The notes under the pieces are model-generated. The model saw nothing but the letters and a program-made list of their open reading frames with translations. It was not told the DNA's origin and did no database searches. DNA of 64,000 bases from Perilla frutescens. Taxonomy: Eukaryota > Streptophyta > Magnoliopsida > Lamiales > Lamiaceae. The DNA is taken from the NCBI GenBank assembly GCA_026008535.1, contig BRKX01000018.1, forward strand, positions 45,997,588-46,061,587, written 5' to 3'. Position numbers and translations under genes: made by a program. Shown piece by piece: positions 1-10,761 of this stretch; the first letter of the stretch is position 1; every line of letters starts with the position of its first letter.

Positions 1-486
1 GAAAGTGAAGTGTGTGGCTTACAGATATATGTTGGGAATAATTAAATATCTAAAGTAGAAGAATTATTATTTTTAATCTATAGTAACTATTACACTTTTC
101 TAAAGCTGAATAATTATTGATATAATACTTCTTCTTTATCTGTATATAAAGTTCTTAAAAACGAATACCTTACCTTAAATGCACGTTCAGCATATATAGA
201 TACTTACATATTAAGCATGCATTTAAACATTTATTACTGTATTATTCCAAAACAAATTAAAAATAACATTAAGCACTCTTAGGGGTGATCACTTTAGGTG
301 AATAATTAATTCCAGCTTAAATTGTAAGGAAGTTAATTACCCGTGCTTGAATCAGAAAAAGTGTTGATTTTCGAGGAGATAAGATTTTTTAATCCATTTT
401 CTATGTCCTATTTTAATGCCCCATACTATTATATATATATATAATAATGTTAATTATTGAATCAAAAACTATTATGGTATAATTAA
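1..486. other. AT-rich spacer, no gene seen
   Basis: Low-complexity AT-rich sequence with a short (AT)n run near 432-445. I see no convincing coding frame, RNA gene or element end here. Confidence 0.6.
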
Positions 487-951
487 GGGAAAAGGAGCAA
501 ATTGCCCCTCCGATTTTTCTTCAAGGAGCACTCTGCCCCCTCTGTGACTATTTAGAGCAAATAGTCCCTTGTAGGTTAAAATTTAGATCATTTAGACACT
601 TAATTTAACACTGTAGGAAACGGCTGTTTACTTCCCTATCAAACGTTAAGTTTCTCACGGTAATAACCAATATTAGTGAAATAGGGTTCCTAATTTCAGC
701 AGGCAATTGTTTTTTATAGAAGTCCTTACCGTATTTCACCCAATTTCTACTGCTCTATCTCTTAGTTTCTGAGGTAATTCTTGTAGTGTTTCTCCTAATC
801 CATTCAAAGCATCAATTTTTACAGCAATCCCACAAGATTTCTTTGATTTTTCAGAATCACTTAGTGTGTAAAGATAAAGTCAGATCGTTGTGGTCCATTC
901 GGTGAGTTGCCCCCACTTGGTCGGTACAAGTCTGACAAAAGGTATATATTT
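487..951 (+). mobile_element. Candidate left end of a Mutator-like element
   Basis: The segment opens with GGGAAAAGGAGCAAATTGCC, which resembles the GGGAAAAGG start of the Mutator-type MITE at 19610. It lies upstream of the MULE transposase remnants that begin at 14626, separated only by the inserted Copia element A. The simplest reading is that this is the terminal repeat and 5' leader of that MULE. A matching right terminal repeat and target duplication were not found, because the 3' part of the MULE is lost, so this stays an inference. Confidence 0.35.
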
Positions 952-1565
952 TGTTGAAACCGTTGGTTTGTTATTTTGGATATGTTTTGTTTTGTCTTTC
1001 TTTATTTGCTTGTGCAGGAAGATAGTTGGTTGAGATATTCTAGGAAATCTGTTGTGATTGACTAGTTCAAAGAGTTGATCAAGATAAGGTTGTTGCAAGA
1101 TAAGGTTGTTACGGAAGTTGCGGGCGTGCGGCGCAAATTTAGGAATGAAGATCATGGAGAGATCAAGTTGTTATTTGGAGTAGAGACCAAGTAATTAGTT
1201 TAGTATAAATAGGAATTATTTGTATAGAGATAGATACGAATCCAGAGATATAAATCAGATCTGTTTATAGAGATAATAGTTTTTCTACAAGTATTAGTTA
1301 AGACAACTTTAGTCACAACCTTCTGTGAAGGAAGAGATAAAGTGTCTTAAGTTTAGTAAAAGTTTTCTTGTAGTGTTTTTGTAATTCACAAATTCATAGT
1401 GAATATTTTGCCCTGAGGCACTTCGCGAGATTATAGAAATATAATCTCGTGAAATTTTCAATCCATTGTTCTGTTACTATATTTCCGCTGCATGTTCAAA
1501 GTTGTCCCAACTTTAGATACAACTTTGATCACAACTCTGTCAAAACCGAGAGTTCGGTTTCTTCA
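952..1565 (+). repeat. 5' LTR of element A
   Basis: It begins TGTTGAAACC and ends GGTTTCTTCA. The partner is at 13809-14422. Both copies hold a TATAAAT box and an inverted GAGATTATAGAAATATAATCTC hairpin region near 1430-1450 that could mark the RNA 3' end. Short open frames on the reverse strand of both LTRs are identical shadows, not genes. Confidence 0.95.
1204..1210 (+). promoter_or_regulatory. TATA box in LTR A
   Basis: TATAAAT within AGTATAAATAGG lies about 250 bp into the LTR and is repeated at 14061-14067 in the 3' LTR. Transcription would start roughly 25-35 bp downstream. Location is inferred from the motif only. Confidence 0.6.
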
Positions 1566-1567
1566 AT

Positions 1568-1579
1568 TGGTATCAGAGC
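1568..1579 (+). other. Primer binding site of element A (tRNA-iMet)
   Basis: TGGTATCAGAGC, complementary to the 3' end of plant initiator tRNA-Met, lies two bases after the 5' LTR. This is the usual primer for plant Copia elements and confirms plus-strand orientation. Confidence 0.9.
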
Positions 1580-1623
1580 ATACACTTGACACACTAAGTG
1601 GTGATCCTGCTTTTGTGAGTACA

Positions 1624-3369
1624 ATGGATTGTACTAACCCGTTGTTTAACAAACCACCTGTTCTAGATGGAATGAACTATTCTTTTTGGAAAGTTCGAAT
1701 GCGAGCATGCATCAAATCCATTGATGCAAGAGCATGGAATGCTGTTCAAAAGACATGGACGCATCCCAAGACCGTTGATGCTGAAGGTGACACTATTCGT
1801 ACCCCTCCAGAAGAATGGACCAGGTCACAAAATGAAGATGCTACCTTCAATGACAAGGCACTCAATGCAATTCAGTCTTCTTTGGACATTCAGATGTTCA
1901 AACTCATAAGAAATTGTGAGTCGGCCAAGGAAGCATGGGATATCCTCCAACAACATTGCGAAGGCGATGTTGGAATTAAAGAATCACGTCATCGTATTCT
2001 CACCACTAAATTTGAGAACATGAAGATGGTGGAAGATGAGACAGTTGGAGAATATTGCAACAAATTGCTGGAAATTGCAAATGAGTGCACTGATCTTGGT
2101 GATCCAATCACCAACAAAAGGTTAGTTTCTAAAGCCTTGCGAACTCTAACACCACATTTTGATATGAAGGTTGTTGCTATTGACACGGCAACAACCACTG
2201 GATGTTTGGACTTCACGAGGCTGATGAATGACCTGAAGACCTATAAAATGGAGATGAATGAGAAGGGTGGGTCAAAGAAGAAGGGAATTGCCCTGACAGC
2301 TGGATCAACTTCAAAGTCAACTTCACCCTATGATGAAGATGAGGATGAAGATCTTGAAGAAATCAGTGAAATAAATCCAGAATATGCTCTTCTCACCAAA
2401 AGACTCAACACTCTCATTCGAGCTAATAGAGGTAAACAACAGAAGGGAAGTACTGCACAACGTAAGCCTCGCCATGACTCATCTGGACCTTTGATAATTT
2501 ATGAAAAGATGAACTCACCTGGAAGAGATCCCAAGATCATAAAGCGTGCTGCATCAGATCACTTTAGGCCAAAGGAAGTGAAAGATTTCTCCAATGTCCA
2601 ATGTTATGAGTGCAAAGGCTATGGGCACTTTGCAAATGAATGTGCAAACACCTTTAGGAAACTTGGAAAACCTGTCACATTCCTATCTCTCAGCGATAGT
2701 GAATTGGACACCTCGGGAATCTCCGTGGAAGAAGTCTCGGATGATGCAAACTATAAACACGTAGCCCTAACTGCAGTATGTACCGATACGGAAAATTCAA
2801 AGCTTGCTAAAGTTGAGATAACTTCTGACAGGTATGACGAGTCCTATTATGAAACGCTCTTCTGCTTCAATACGGTGATCACTACTGCAGATGAAAAAGA
2901 AGTAGAAGTTACTGAAGAAGAAACTCTGGAGTTGTTAATAAAGTGGCAGGAACTCTACAAGGAGCTGCACGCCAAGTGGATAAAACAGTGCAAGGAAATT
3001 GAGTCATTTACAGACGAATCCACAAATCAGAAGGCATCTCTTGCAAGATTGGAAGTTATGTTGACAAAGAAAGATGCAGAGATTGATGATATGAGGATTC
3101 AACTCAATTTTGCCAAGAAAACCTTCAAAAAGTTCAACACAGTTACTTCTAAACTTGATGAGGTTTTTGCACACACTCAGGTAACTTCCCATGGCATAGG
3201 TTATGATAAAACTGTAAAAACTGCCTACACTCAAATTCTGTCCACAAGTGGAAAACCCTTTGTGAAAGCTCAAGAAGGTAACTCTACTCTATCAGCAAGC
3301 AAGAAGCGCAGAAGATTTGTTTGCCATTATTGTTTTCTCCCCGGGCATTATAAAACCCTTTTGTCATAA
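1624..3369 (+). pseudogene. gag: gag of element A, frameshifted at its 3' end
   Basis: The capsid/nucleocapsid protein packages element RNA. The open frame extends back into the LTR, but the start MDCTNPLFNK at 1624 aligns with the gag starts of elements B and C. Residues ~10-230 hold the DUF4219/UBN2 Copia gag fold (for example NYSFWKVRMRACIKSIDARAW). A CCHC zinc knuckle lies at residues 327-340 (C-X2-C-X4-H-X4-C), followed by an acidic, coiled-coil-prone stretch. A second knuckle begins at about 3322 but is broken: one extra T near 3349 throws the frame into a TAA at 3367-3369. The sequence then continues in the +1 frame. Copies B and C show an unbroken second knuckle here, so this is a damaging insertion. 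Confidence 0.9.
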
Positions 3370-3946
3370 GTTTCTGCAAGAACATAAAAGGGAGATTCAG
3401 TTAAGGTCACAGGCCTCAAAATCAGGTCTTAGAGTCAAAAGTGACAAAACAAAGAACCTGGTCTGGAAGCCCAAAGCTGCCTCCAAAGATACCTGCAAAG
3501 TTGTTTTCACTGCTTCAGTATCTGATGATTCGACAACTTGGTACTTTGACAGCGGGTGTTCTCGCCACATGACTGGAACCCAATGTTATCTGACCAACTA
3601 CCAAAAGATCAATGGTAGCGAAGTCACATTTGGAGGAGGATCAAATGGCAAGATTGTAGGACGAGGAACCCTGAACAGTTCTGGACTTCCAAAGTTGGCT
3701 AATGTGTCACATGTTGAAGGGTTAACAGCAAATCTCATTAGCATCAGCCAACTCTGTGATGACAACTTCAGTGTCATCTTTGATAAAAGAAGTTGTACTG
3801 TGATTGACAGTCATGGCAAACATGTAATTTCTGGGGTAAGGTCTTCCAATAATATTTATGAAACTAACAGAAACAGCTGTTTGAGTGCGCAGGTGAATGA
3901 GGTGCAGCTTTGGCATTAAAAATTGGGCCACACAAATTTCTGAAAT
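3350..3946 (+). pseudogene. Protease and gag-pre-integrase segment of A, with two stops
   Basis: This is the continuation of gag-pol in the frame reached after the frameshift. The aspartic protease motif FDSGCSRHM has its catalytic Asp at 3548-3550. A long Copia protease region follows (GLTANLISISQLCDD), then the LWH...LGH start of the gag-pre-integrase domain. Two in-frame stops, TAA at 3917-3919 and TGA at 3941-3943, interrupt that domain just before the long pol frame. The B and C homologues read through the same region, so these are inactivating mutations. Confidence 0.88.
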
Positions 3947-6691
3947 ATGATGAATCTTCAAAGGCTCAATGCTGTTATTGGGATTCCAAAGCTGAACGTT
4001 TCAAACCCAAGCCTATGTGGAGATTGTCAAAAGGGAAAACAAGTCAAAGCATCGCACCCTGTTGTGATAACTTCTGAGAGACCTTTTACCACTCAAAGCT
4101 GCTTCGAACTGCTTTATATGGATCTTATGGGACCAGCTGAGGTTGAAAGCCTTGGAGGTAAGTGGTATTCCTTTGTAATAGTAGATGATCTCTCTAGGTA
4201 CACTTGGGTAAAGTTTCTGAGAAATAAAGGTGAAACTCATGATACCTTCTTAGAATTGTATGCTAAGATCAAAAACTTTTACCATGCTTATGTTAAAAGA
4301 ATACGATCCGATCATGGAAGGGAGTTTGAGAATTCTAAACTCCTGGATTTCTGCATAAAAGAAGGTATTCATCATGAATACTCAGCTCCAAAGACACCTC
4401 AGCAAAATGGTATAACTGAGCGAAAAAATAGGACTCTGCAAGAGATGGCCACTGTTATGTTACACTCGAAGAAGTTGGCCAAACGTTTTTGGGCTGAAGC
4501 TCTAAACACGGCATGTCATGTAAGTAACCGAGTAAACTTAAGAACCGGAACCACTATGACATCATACGAAATTCTAAATGGTAAAAAACTCAATCTGAAA
4601 TACTTGCATGTTTTCGGTTGTGTTTGTTACGTTTTGAATGATAGGGACTATCTTTTTAAGTTTGATCCTAAAAGTGACAAAGGTGTGTTTGTTGGTTACT
4701 CACTTAACAGACATGCATACCGTGTCTATAACCTTAGGACCAAAACCGTGATGGAAAGTATAAATGTGAGATTTGATGATATGGCCAGTTTGTATACTCC
4801 TGCAGACGATACTAATGAGTTAATTGAGATACAGGGCAGAACATGTAGCACTGAAGAGGAAGAAGAAAAAGTTAACCCTGATGTTGAGCTCACTTCAGCG
4901 ACAAACGAGGATACACCTTCAGATGACTCTGAATCAGATCTTAACTTAGAAAATTCAGAGATACCAGAAGTAATCCAGGGGAATGTTAGAAGAGACCCAC
5001 CAAAGAGAATTCGGAAAGATCATCCAATTGATCAAGTCATTGGAGATGTTCACGAAGGGGTCAGAAGAAGAGGTAGAACTGTTGTCAATTACAAGGAAAT
5101 GGTAAGGATGGTGTGTTTGTCGTGTGTTATAAATGAGGTTGGTACTGTTGTCTTTTTATCCATGGTTGAACCTAAAAATGTTAATGAGACATTAAAAGAT
5201 GAGTTTTGGATAAGTGCCATGCAAGCCGAGCTACTTGAGTTTGCTAGAAACAAAGTTTGGACACTTGTGCCTAGACCTTCGGGGATAAACGTGATAGGAA
5301 CTAAGTGGATATTCAAAAATAAAACTGATGAATTTGAAAATGTCATTAGAAACAAAGCCCGCTTAGTTGCCCAAGGTTATACTCAAGTAGAGGGGATTGA
5401 CTATGATGAGACTTTTGCTCCCGTTGCACGAATAGAGTCCATCAGGTTACTTTTTGCCATTGCATGTTATCTTAACATTACTCTTCATCAAATGGATGTT
5501 AAGGCAGCGTTTTTGAATGGAGTACTTGAAGAGGAAGCTTACGTGGAACAACCCAAAGGTTTTGAAGATCCAACAAACCCAAGTCATGTGTATAAATTAC
5601 ATAAGTCATTATACGGACTAAAACAAGCTCTAAGAGCTTGGTATAGTCGGTTAACTGAATTCTTGCTTGAGTTTGGATTTTCCAGGGGTCATGCTGATAG
5701 AACTTTATTCCTCAAGAAAGATAAAGACATGCTTACAATCGCTCAAATCTATGTCGACGATATAGTGTTTGGGTCGACAAGTGAGAAAGCTTTGAAGGAA
5801 TTTGTTGAAGCAATGTCCACGACTTTTGAAATGAGTATGGTCGGTGAGCTTAGTAATGTCCTTGGACTTCAAGTCAAACAAAAGGAAAATGGTGTTTTTG
5901 TCTCACAGACAAAATATGCCAAAAACCTTGTAAAGAAGTTCGGTTTGGAGAATGCAAAGCACATGAGGACTCCCATGAGCACGACTGAAAAATTGTCGAA
6001 GGATGCAGTTGGACCTGAAGTTGATCCAACTTTATATAGATCAATGATCGGAAGTCTTCTCTATCTAACTGCTAGTCGACCAGATATCATGTACAGTGTG
6101 TGTGCATGTGCTCGATTTCAGTCTTGTCCCAAAGAGGAACATCTTAAGGCGGTAAAAAAGATCATTCGGTATGTGGCCGGAACTTGTGAATTGGGTCTAT
6201 GGTTCACAAAGGACACAACAATAGATCTTGTTGGATACAGTGATGCTGATTGGGCTGGAGAAATTGATGATAGACGGAGTACAAGTGGAGGATGTTGTTA
6301 CTTAGGAAACAACCTCATCTCTTGGCACATCAAAAAGCAAAATTATATCTCATTGTCCACAGCCGAGTCCGAATATGTGGCTGCCGGGAGCTGTTCAACT
6401 CAGTTGATATGGCTGAAGTCAATGCTGGATGATTATGGCCTGGAAAGCGATTCCTTGATAATGCTCTGTGACAATACAAATGCCATCAACCTTGCAAAGA
6501 ACCCCGTTCACCACTCCAAATCCAAGCACATTCATTTAAGGTATCATTTTATTAGAGATTTAGTTGAAAAGAGGTTATTAAAGTTAGAGTATATTAGTAC
6601 AGATAATCAACTGGCTGATTTATTTACAAAAGCCTTAAGCTATGAGAGATTCTCAATTTTGAGAAAATCTCTTGGCTTGTGTTCTATATGA
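3947..6691 (+). CDS. pol: Copia pol: integrase, reverse transcriptase, RNase H (element A)
   Basis: This 914-codon open frame carries the enzymes for cDNA synthesis and insertion. The CXXC half of the integrase zinc finger (CGDCQKGKQ) is near residue 26. The integrase core has D59 (YMDLMGP), D122 (RSDHGREF) and E158 (GITERKNR), giving DD35E spacing. Reverse transcriptase spans about 430-690, with QMDVKAAFLNG and the catalytic YVDD at 602-605. RNase H spans about 760-895 (SDADWAG, STAESEYVA). No chromodomain is seen. The frame is intact, but its true start is upstream in gag-pol, so the present ATG is only the first after two stops. The element probably cannot make a full polyprotein. Confidence 0.93.
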   Translation: MMNLQRLNAVIGIPKLNVSNPSLCGDCQKGKQVKASHPVVITSERPFTTQSCFELLYMDLMGPAEVESLGGKWYSFVIVDDLSRYTWVKFLRNKGETHDTFLELYAKIKNFYHAYVKRIRSDHGREFENSKLLDFCIKEGIHHEYSAPKTPQQNGITERKNRTLQEMATVMLHSKKLAKRFWAEALNTACHVSNRVNLRTGTTMTSYEILNGKKLNLKYLHVFGCVCYVLNDRDYLFKFDPKSDKGVFVGYSLNRHAYRVYNLRTKTVMESINVRFDDMASLYTPADDTNELIEIQGRTCSTEEEEEKVNPDVELTSATNEDTPSDDSESDLNLENSEIPEVIQGNVRRDPPKRIRKDHPIDQVIGDVHEGVRRRGRTVVNYKEMVRMVCLSCVINEVGTVVFLSMVEPKNVNETLKDEFWISAMQAELLEFARNKVWTLVPRPSGINVIGTKWIFKNKTDEFENVIRNKARLVAQGYTQVEGIDYDETFAPVARIESIRLLFAIACYLNITLHQMDVKAAFLNGVLEEEAYVEQPKGFEDPTNPSHVYKLHKSLYGLKQALRAWYSRLTEFLLEFGFSRGHADRTLFLKKDKDMLTIAQIYVDDIVFGSTSEKALKEFVEAMSTTFEMSMVGELSNVLGLQVKQKENGVFVSQTKYAKNLVKKFGLENAKHMRTPMSTTEKLSKDAVGPEVDPTLYRSMIGSLLYLTASRPDIMYSVCACARFQSCPKEEHLKAVKKIIRYVAGTCELGLWFTKDTTIDLVGYSDADWAGEIDDRRSTSGGCCYLGNNLISWHIKKQNYISLSTAESEYVAAGSCSTQLIWLKSMLDDYGLESDSLIMLCDNTNAINLAKNPVHHSKSKHIHLRYHFIRDLVEKRLLKLEYISTDNQLADLFTKALSYERFSILRKSLGLCSI

Positions 6692-7228
6692 AAAATACAG
6701 TTGACTCAACTGTTGTCACACTTTTGGCATATCATCGTTAACTGTGAAGTTGAACAGATTCCAGGATGAAAAAGCCTATTTTAAGGTGAAACCATGATTG
6801 TTCTTATAAAATCATATAACTAGATCAAAGATCTTAGATAAATGATTTTTATGAGATTCTTTTGGTTATTCATCTATTCATCATCTGCTTCTCTTCTTAA
6901 TAAGTTTTCTATGATGTATCAAAAGTATTTCTGATAAATAAAATTTTGGTGACAATAGTTGGTTAATTATAAAAAAAAAAGGAAAATTTTGAAAGTCAGT
7001 TGAATGTATCTGAAAATGTATCTTACTCTATCTTTAATACCTATTTTGAATATATCTCTAATATATTGATTCCTATTTATTTGGAAGCGGCTACCTACCA
7101 GATATAGTTATATTCTTCCATATTTTATTTTTAAAAGGTCATTTTCGTTTAGATTCTCTCATTCCTTTCCAAACACCCTTTCGTCTCCCTTCAACCCTTA
7201 TTCTCTCACTCTCTTCGCCATTTTCGCC
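6692..7228 (+). other. Spacer between pol and third ORF in element A
   Basis: AT-rich, non-coding. It ends in a pyrimidine-rich stretch (about 7150-7228) just before the third ORF's start, which could be a 5' untranslated region or splice acceptor for a subgenomic RNA. That role is only inferred. Confidence 0.6.
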
Positions 7229-7717
7229 ATGGATTCTGATAAGATGAAGAAAATTCAGGAATTGCTTAGCGATCCCGAAGCCTCTGCCTATCTTCGTCAT
7301 CTCTCAACCTTTCCTCCACAGCCCTTATTTTTATCTCCACCACAACCGATTATCTCTAACCCTTTTCGTCTTCTGTCACCGGAGTCTACTCCGATAATCC
7401 GACCAAAAGTCCTTTTGTCACCCTCTAGAGGTAATGCTCCTATGGAGATCTCTCCTGAATTAGGAAGTTGTTCGGAAGTTCAGTCAAAACCCCTTTCTCT
7501 TCCGGTATCCTCTCCAGCTCAACCATTCTCAGCCTCTCTATCTTCCGAGCAGGTGATAATTTTAGCCCCCGACGGAGTAATTATGTCGACCTATGACACC
7601 CCAGGTCTCGACTCTCAAGTTCTTGATACGCCTGTTCTCGCCGATGAGCAACTCGACCCACTCTTTCCTTCCAACGAGGGAAATTTGTACAATGATGGTC
7701 CAATTGAGGTTCCTTTT

Positions 7718-8932
7718 TGATACGACCCGGACAAAGAACCTAGGACGATAATAACAACGTAGCGGAAGACTTAGGATACGAAACACCTCAACTAAATGAA
7801 GGGTTCCAATCCGACTCGATAAATAACGAAAATACGACTAATCTAGACAACTAAAATACCTAGAACGATGACACAAATATATAACACAAATCCAAAGGTA
7901 TATGGGCTGAAAAGGAATGTATAGGGGCTGGAATTGTGGAGGTTTTCGTGTGTGATGGCTTGTGAAGAATGGCTGGAGAAGGTAGGATATGATAGAGTAC
8001 GATTGAACTTATGGTATGAATGGATTGGCGTAGAACACGATCACGATCTTGGGGGCTGAATTGAAGCGTGCGTTGATGAAGTATGGATGGCGACGATTAT
8101 GGTTGATGGATGATGATTCGTTGATGTGAATCACAACCCGATAGCCTCCTTGAATCTCGAACGTACCCAAGAATGAAATCTCTAAGTTGATCTTCGGATA
8201 GCGAATACCGGTTAATCCCTCAAGTGGATTAAGCAATACCCTTGATTAAGACTTAAAGTTGCTAGCTCCAAGAATATGAATTTTAAATCAAAACTCACAA
8301 AGATTTTAAAGGGGGTTGAGACAATATTGAAAGCAAAGCTTAATAATTCAAATAAAGTCTAAAGTATCAATGTGACATGGTTCCCCTATTTATAGGACTA
8401 TGGGGGAACGAAATTAAACATAAAATAAGGTTCAAAAATTGATCCAAAAGGGATCTCTAACTATACTAGGAAGATACCTAAACTAGAATTCTATTCAAGG
8501 TAGGAAATTGCCTTAAATACAATTCTAGTCAAACCTATTTAAATAATGAACGAAAATTACATTATAAAATAAATAAAATCTGATCTAATAATGTCTCTAA
8601 TTAAATAAAAACTATAGGTTAAAAATTATCAAGGGCCGAACTACTCGGTATGGGCATACCGACCGAAACTAGTCGGTTTGGGCATACCGACGGGTTCACG
8701 CACACATGCACTTCAACTCTTCATGCATTGCTCTTCAAATCTTGATCTTCAATCTTTAATTATTAAAGGAGTAACAATCTTGGGGCTGCATTTAACTTCT
8801 TCTAATTCTTCAAACTTCTTGCGAATAATTGCTTGGAAACAACCTTGCAATTTCTTGGCTCGAAATCGTGTAATTGAACCTCTAAATGGCAGCTTCGGAT
8901 TTAGTTCTTCAAGGCCTTGCATGGCTTCATCA
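7718..8932 (-). repeat. 3' LTR of element E (left copy)
   Basis: On the plus strand it begins TGATACGACC and ends GCTTCATCA. It matches 10762-11976 at all but about seven sites. It contains a reverse-strand TATA box (CCTATAAATAGGGG, around 8388-8400). Confidence 0.93.
8388..8400 (-). promoter_or_regulatory. TATA box in LTR E
   Basis: On the minus strand it reads CCTATAAATAGGG; the same motif recurs in the right-hand (5') LTR near 11432-11444, where it would drive the element. Confidence 0.55.
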
Positions 8933-9915
8933 TTCCCCTCCTCTTGGAAAGAATTCGTCCTCGAATTCAAAGCTCCGGGATCAAAGACGAACACGAACTG
9001 GCCATCAAATTCTTTTTGCACAAGCTGCATAAAACACTTCTTCATGAACGTACACATCCACTTGGTGTCAAATGGCCAAAACTCTAGCTCCATAGTTTGC
9101 CTTGTCATGGCATTCATGATCAAATCTGGTGGTACATCAACTTCCAATGGAATTTCTTTGACAACCTGTAAAATAAAGATATCACAAGAAAATGGTTGAT
9201 AAAAAATGTTAGAACTCGGCAATGTCTCTAAGTTCGCTGGTTCAAACTTCTTGTGATCTTTAACCATTGCTCCATTGATGTCAATCTCCTTTTTAGAACA
9301 TGGTTGTAATTCCTCCAACTTTTCATTTACTTGAACTTTCTCAACTGCAACATTGATCTCCATTTCTTCTTCTTCACTCAAAGGTTGATCCGACTCTTCT
9401 AGATCAAGCTCTTCAACAACCTTCTCTTCTTCTTCAACATTCTCACAAGTTGCAACATCGATCAGTTCTTTAATAGATGCATCAACGGAAATTGTTACCT
9501 CGAAAGTAGAATCTTCTTTGATGGCAACGATCTCAGATGGTAACTCAACGTGGATCTCTTCTTGAATGTTGCTGGCTTGGCTTGGCACATCCATGACCGG
9601 CTGAACTGGTGATGCAGGCCGTGTAGGTGGTACATAGGTATGTAGAAACTCCTCGAATGACTCAGGTTCACTCCTAGTGAACGGATATCTCGTGATCGAA
9701 CGGGCTGTTTGGCGTTGAGCTCTAAGTGGTGGAGGCGATGCTTTTTGCGTGTTGAGACTCTCAAGCTACTTCGTTAACTTGGCTAGTGGATTAATCAGCT
9801 CATCTCTCATTACTTGTAGATTTGCTTCCATGCTCTTGATCATTGCATCAAAATGGTACTTTGTGTCCCATGCAAGGAACTGACTGGATGACTTGGGTGC
9901 ATCGTATGGATTCAT
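8749..9915 (-). pseudogene. Single ORF of element E, with one internal stop
   Basis: Starting at MNPYDAPKSSSQF (ATG at 9915) the frame runs 388 codons with one TAG at 9766-9768 (codon 50). Residues 10-50 are helix-prone (FDAMIKSMEANLQVM). Residues ~165-225 are very acidic (EEEEKVVEELDLEESDQP). The C-terminal ~110 residues include NSRTNSFQEEGNDE and GSITRFRAKKLQ, a pattern seen at the ends of plant chromovirus polyproteins. Coding continues across the polypurine tract into the LTR and stops at 8749, as described for some centromeric CRM-type elements. The N-terminal part is unrecognised; it could be a diverged gag or captured sequence. Confidence 0.6.
8933..8945 (-). other. Polypurine tract of element E
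   Basis: The minus strand reads AAGAGGAGGGGAA directly before the 3' LTR, matching the position of a plus-strand primer. It overlaps the ORF. Confidence 0.75.
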
Positions 9916-10224
9916 AGTAACTTGGATGGAGTATGGTCCGGATGGTGTATGAGTGGTGTATGGTGTAGAATGTGGTGTAGGGCAGATTTTTCGAACCCTT
10001 ATATGTAAGGAACGGAAATTATAGGGTATGGAGAGTATATGGAAGGTTTGAAAAGATTGGAATGGAAGAAATCAAGATAAGGAAAGAATTAGATGTATTT
10101 TTGAAGTCCTAAATAGTGTAGGAGATCCAAAAATAAATCCCAAAGGTAGAAGGAAAGAAAAAGGAAAGAAATATTAGGTAATTTGGAAAGTGTTACACAA
10201 TTGTGACACAATTCTAAATATCCT

Positions 10225-10645
10225 AATTGAACTAGACTCTAAAAGGAATGAACCAAAATTAAATTACAACTCAAAAGGAAACTACCAAAAAGAATTAAAA
10301 ACTAGGAAGGAAAGTTCCAAAAATAAAATATAACTCTAAAAGAAATTACCAAAATAAAATAGAACTTGAAAGGAAAATTCCTAAAATAACATAAATCCCT
10401 AATGGAAGGTACCAACTATTAGAACTTGACTATAAGGAAAATACCAACTATAGAAAAGTACTAAAAGGAAAGCACCAAAATTAAAACAAGACTCAATAGG
10501 TAACACAATGAATATGCCTCTTTTCTCTTCTTTTTTTCTTTTTTTTTAATTTTCGGATTTTTTTTTATTTTTTTATCCGAACAAATTTTTTTTTTCGGTT
10601 TTCCTTTTTTTTTAACCGATTTTTTTTTCTTTTTTTTTTTCAATG
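10225..10645 (-). repeat. Degenerate repeats and T-rich tract in the leader of E
   Basis: About eight degenerate ~40-bp units of the form CTxAAAGGAAA-xTACCAAAATxAAA (10225-10500) lead into a T-rich stretch (10520-10640) broken by TTCGGAT/ATCCGAA and CGGTT/AACCG inverted pairs. This lies between the primer site and the ORF start, so it is leader RNA. A lysine-rich reading frame on this strand is merely poly(A) translated. Confidence 0.7.
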
Positions 10646-10744
10646 TACTCTAGCTATTACAACTCAAAAGACATGTAAGAAAATAAACGACACGTAGGAT
10701 AAAATGACACGTCGGATTGAACCACGACCAGCAGAGCTAACGTG

Positions 10745-10756
10745 GCTCTGATACCA
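10745..10756 (-). other. Primer binding site of element E (tRNA-iMet)
   Basis: The minus strand reads TGGTATCAGAGC five bases inside the right-hand LTR. It sets the orientation of E and matches the primer of Copia and chromovirus elements. Confidence 0.9.
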
Positions 10757-10761
10757 AAATA

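Noticed and set aside
880..1155. Reverse-strand open frame of 91 codons, repeated near 13812-14012
   Set aside because: It lies antisense in LTR A and is duplicated only because the LTR is; no domain.
3317..3369. Programmed +1 frameshift between gag and pol in element A
   Set aside because: The break lies inside a zinc knuckle that is continuous in B and C, and two stops follow, so mutation is the better explanation.
10461..10643. Lysine-rich reverse-strand frame
   Set aside because: Translation of a poly(T) tract in the leader of element E.
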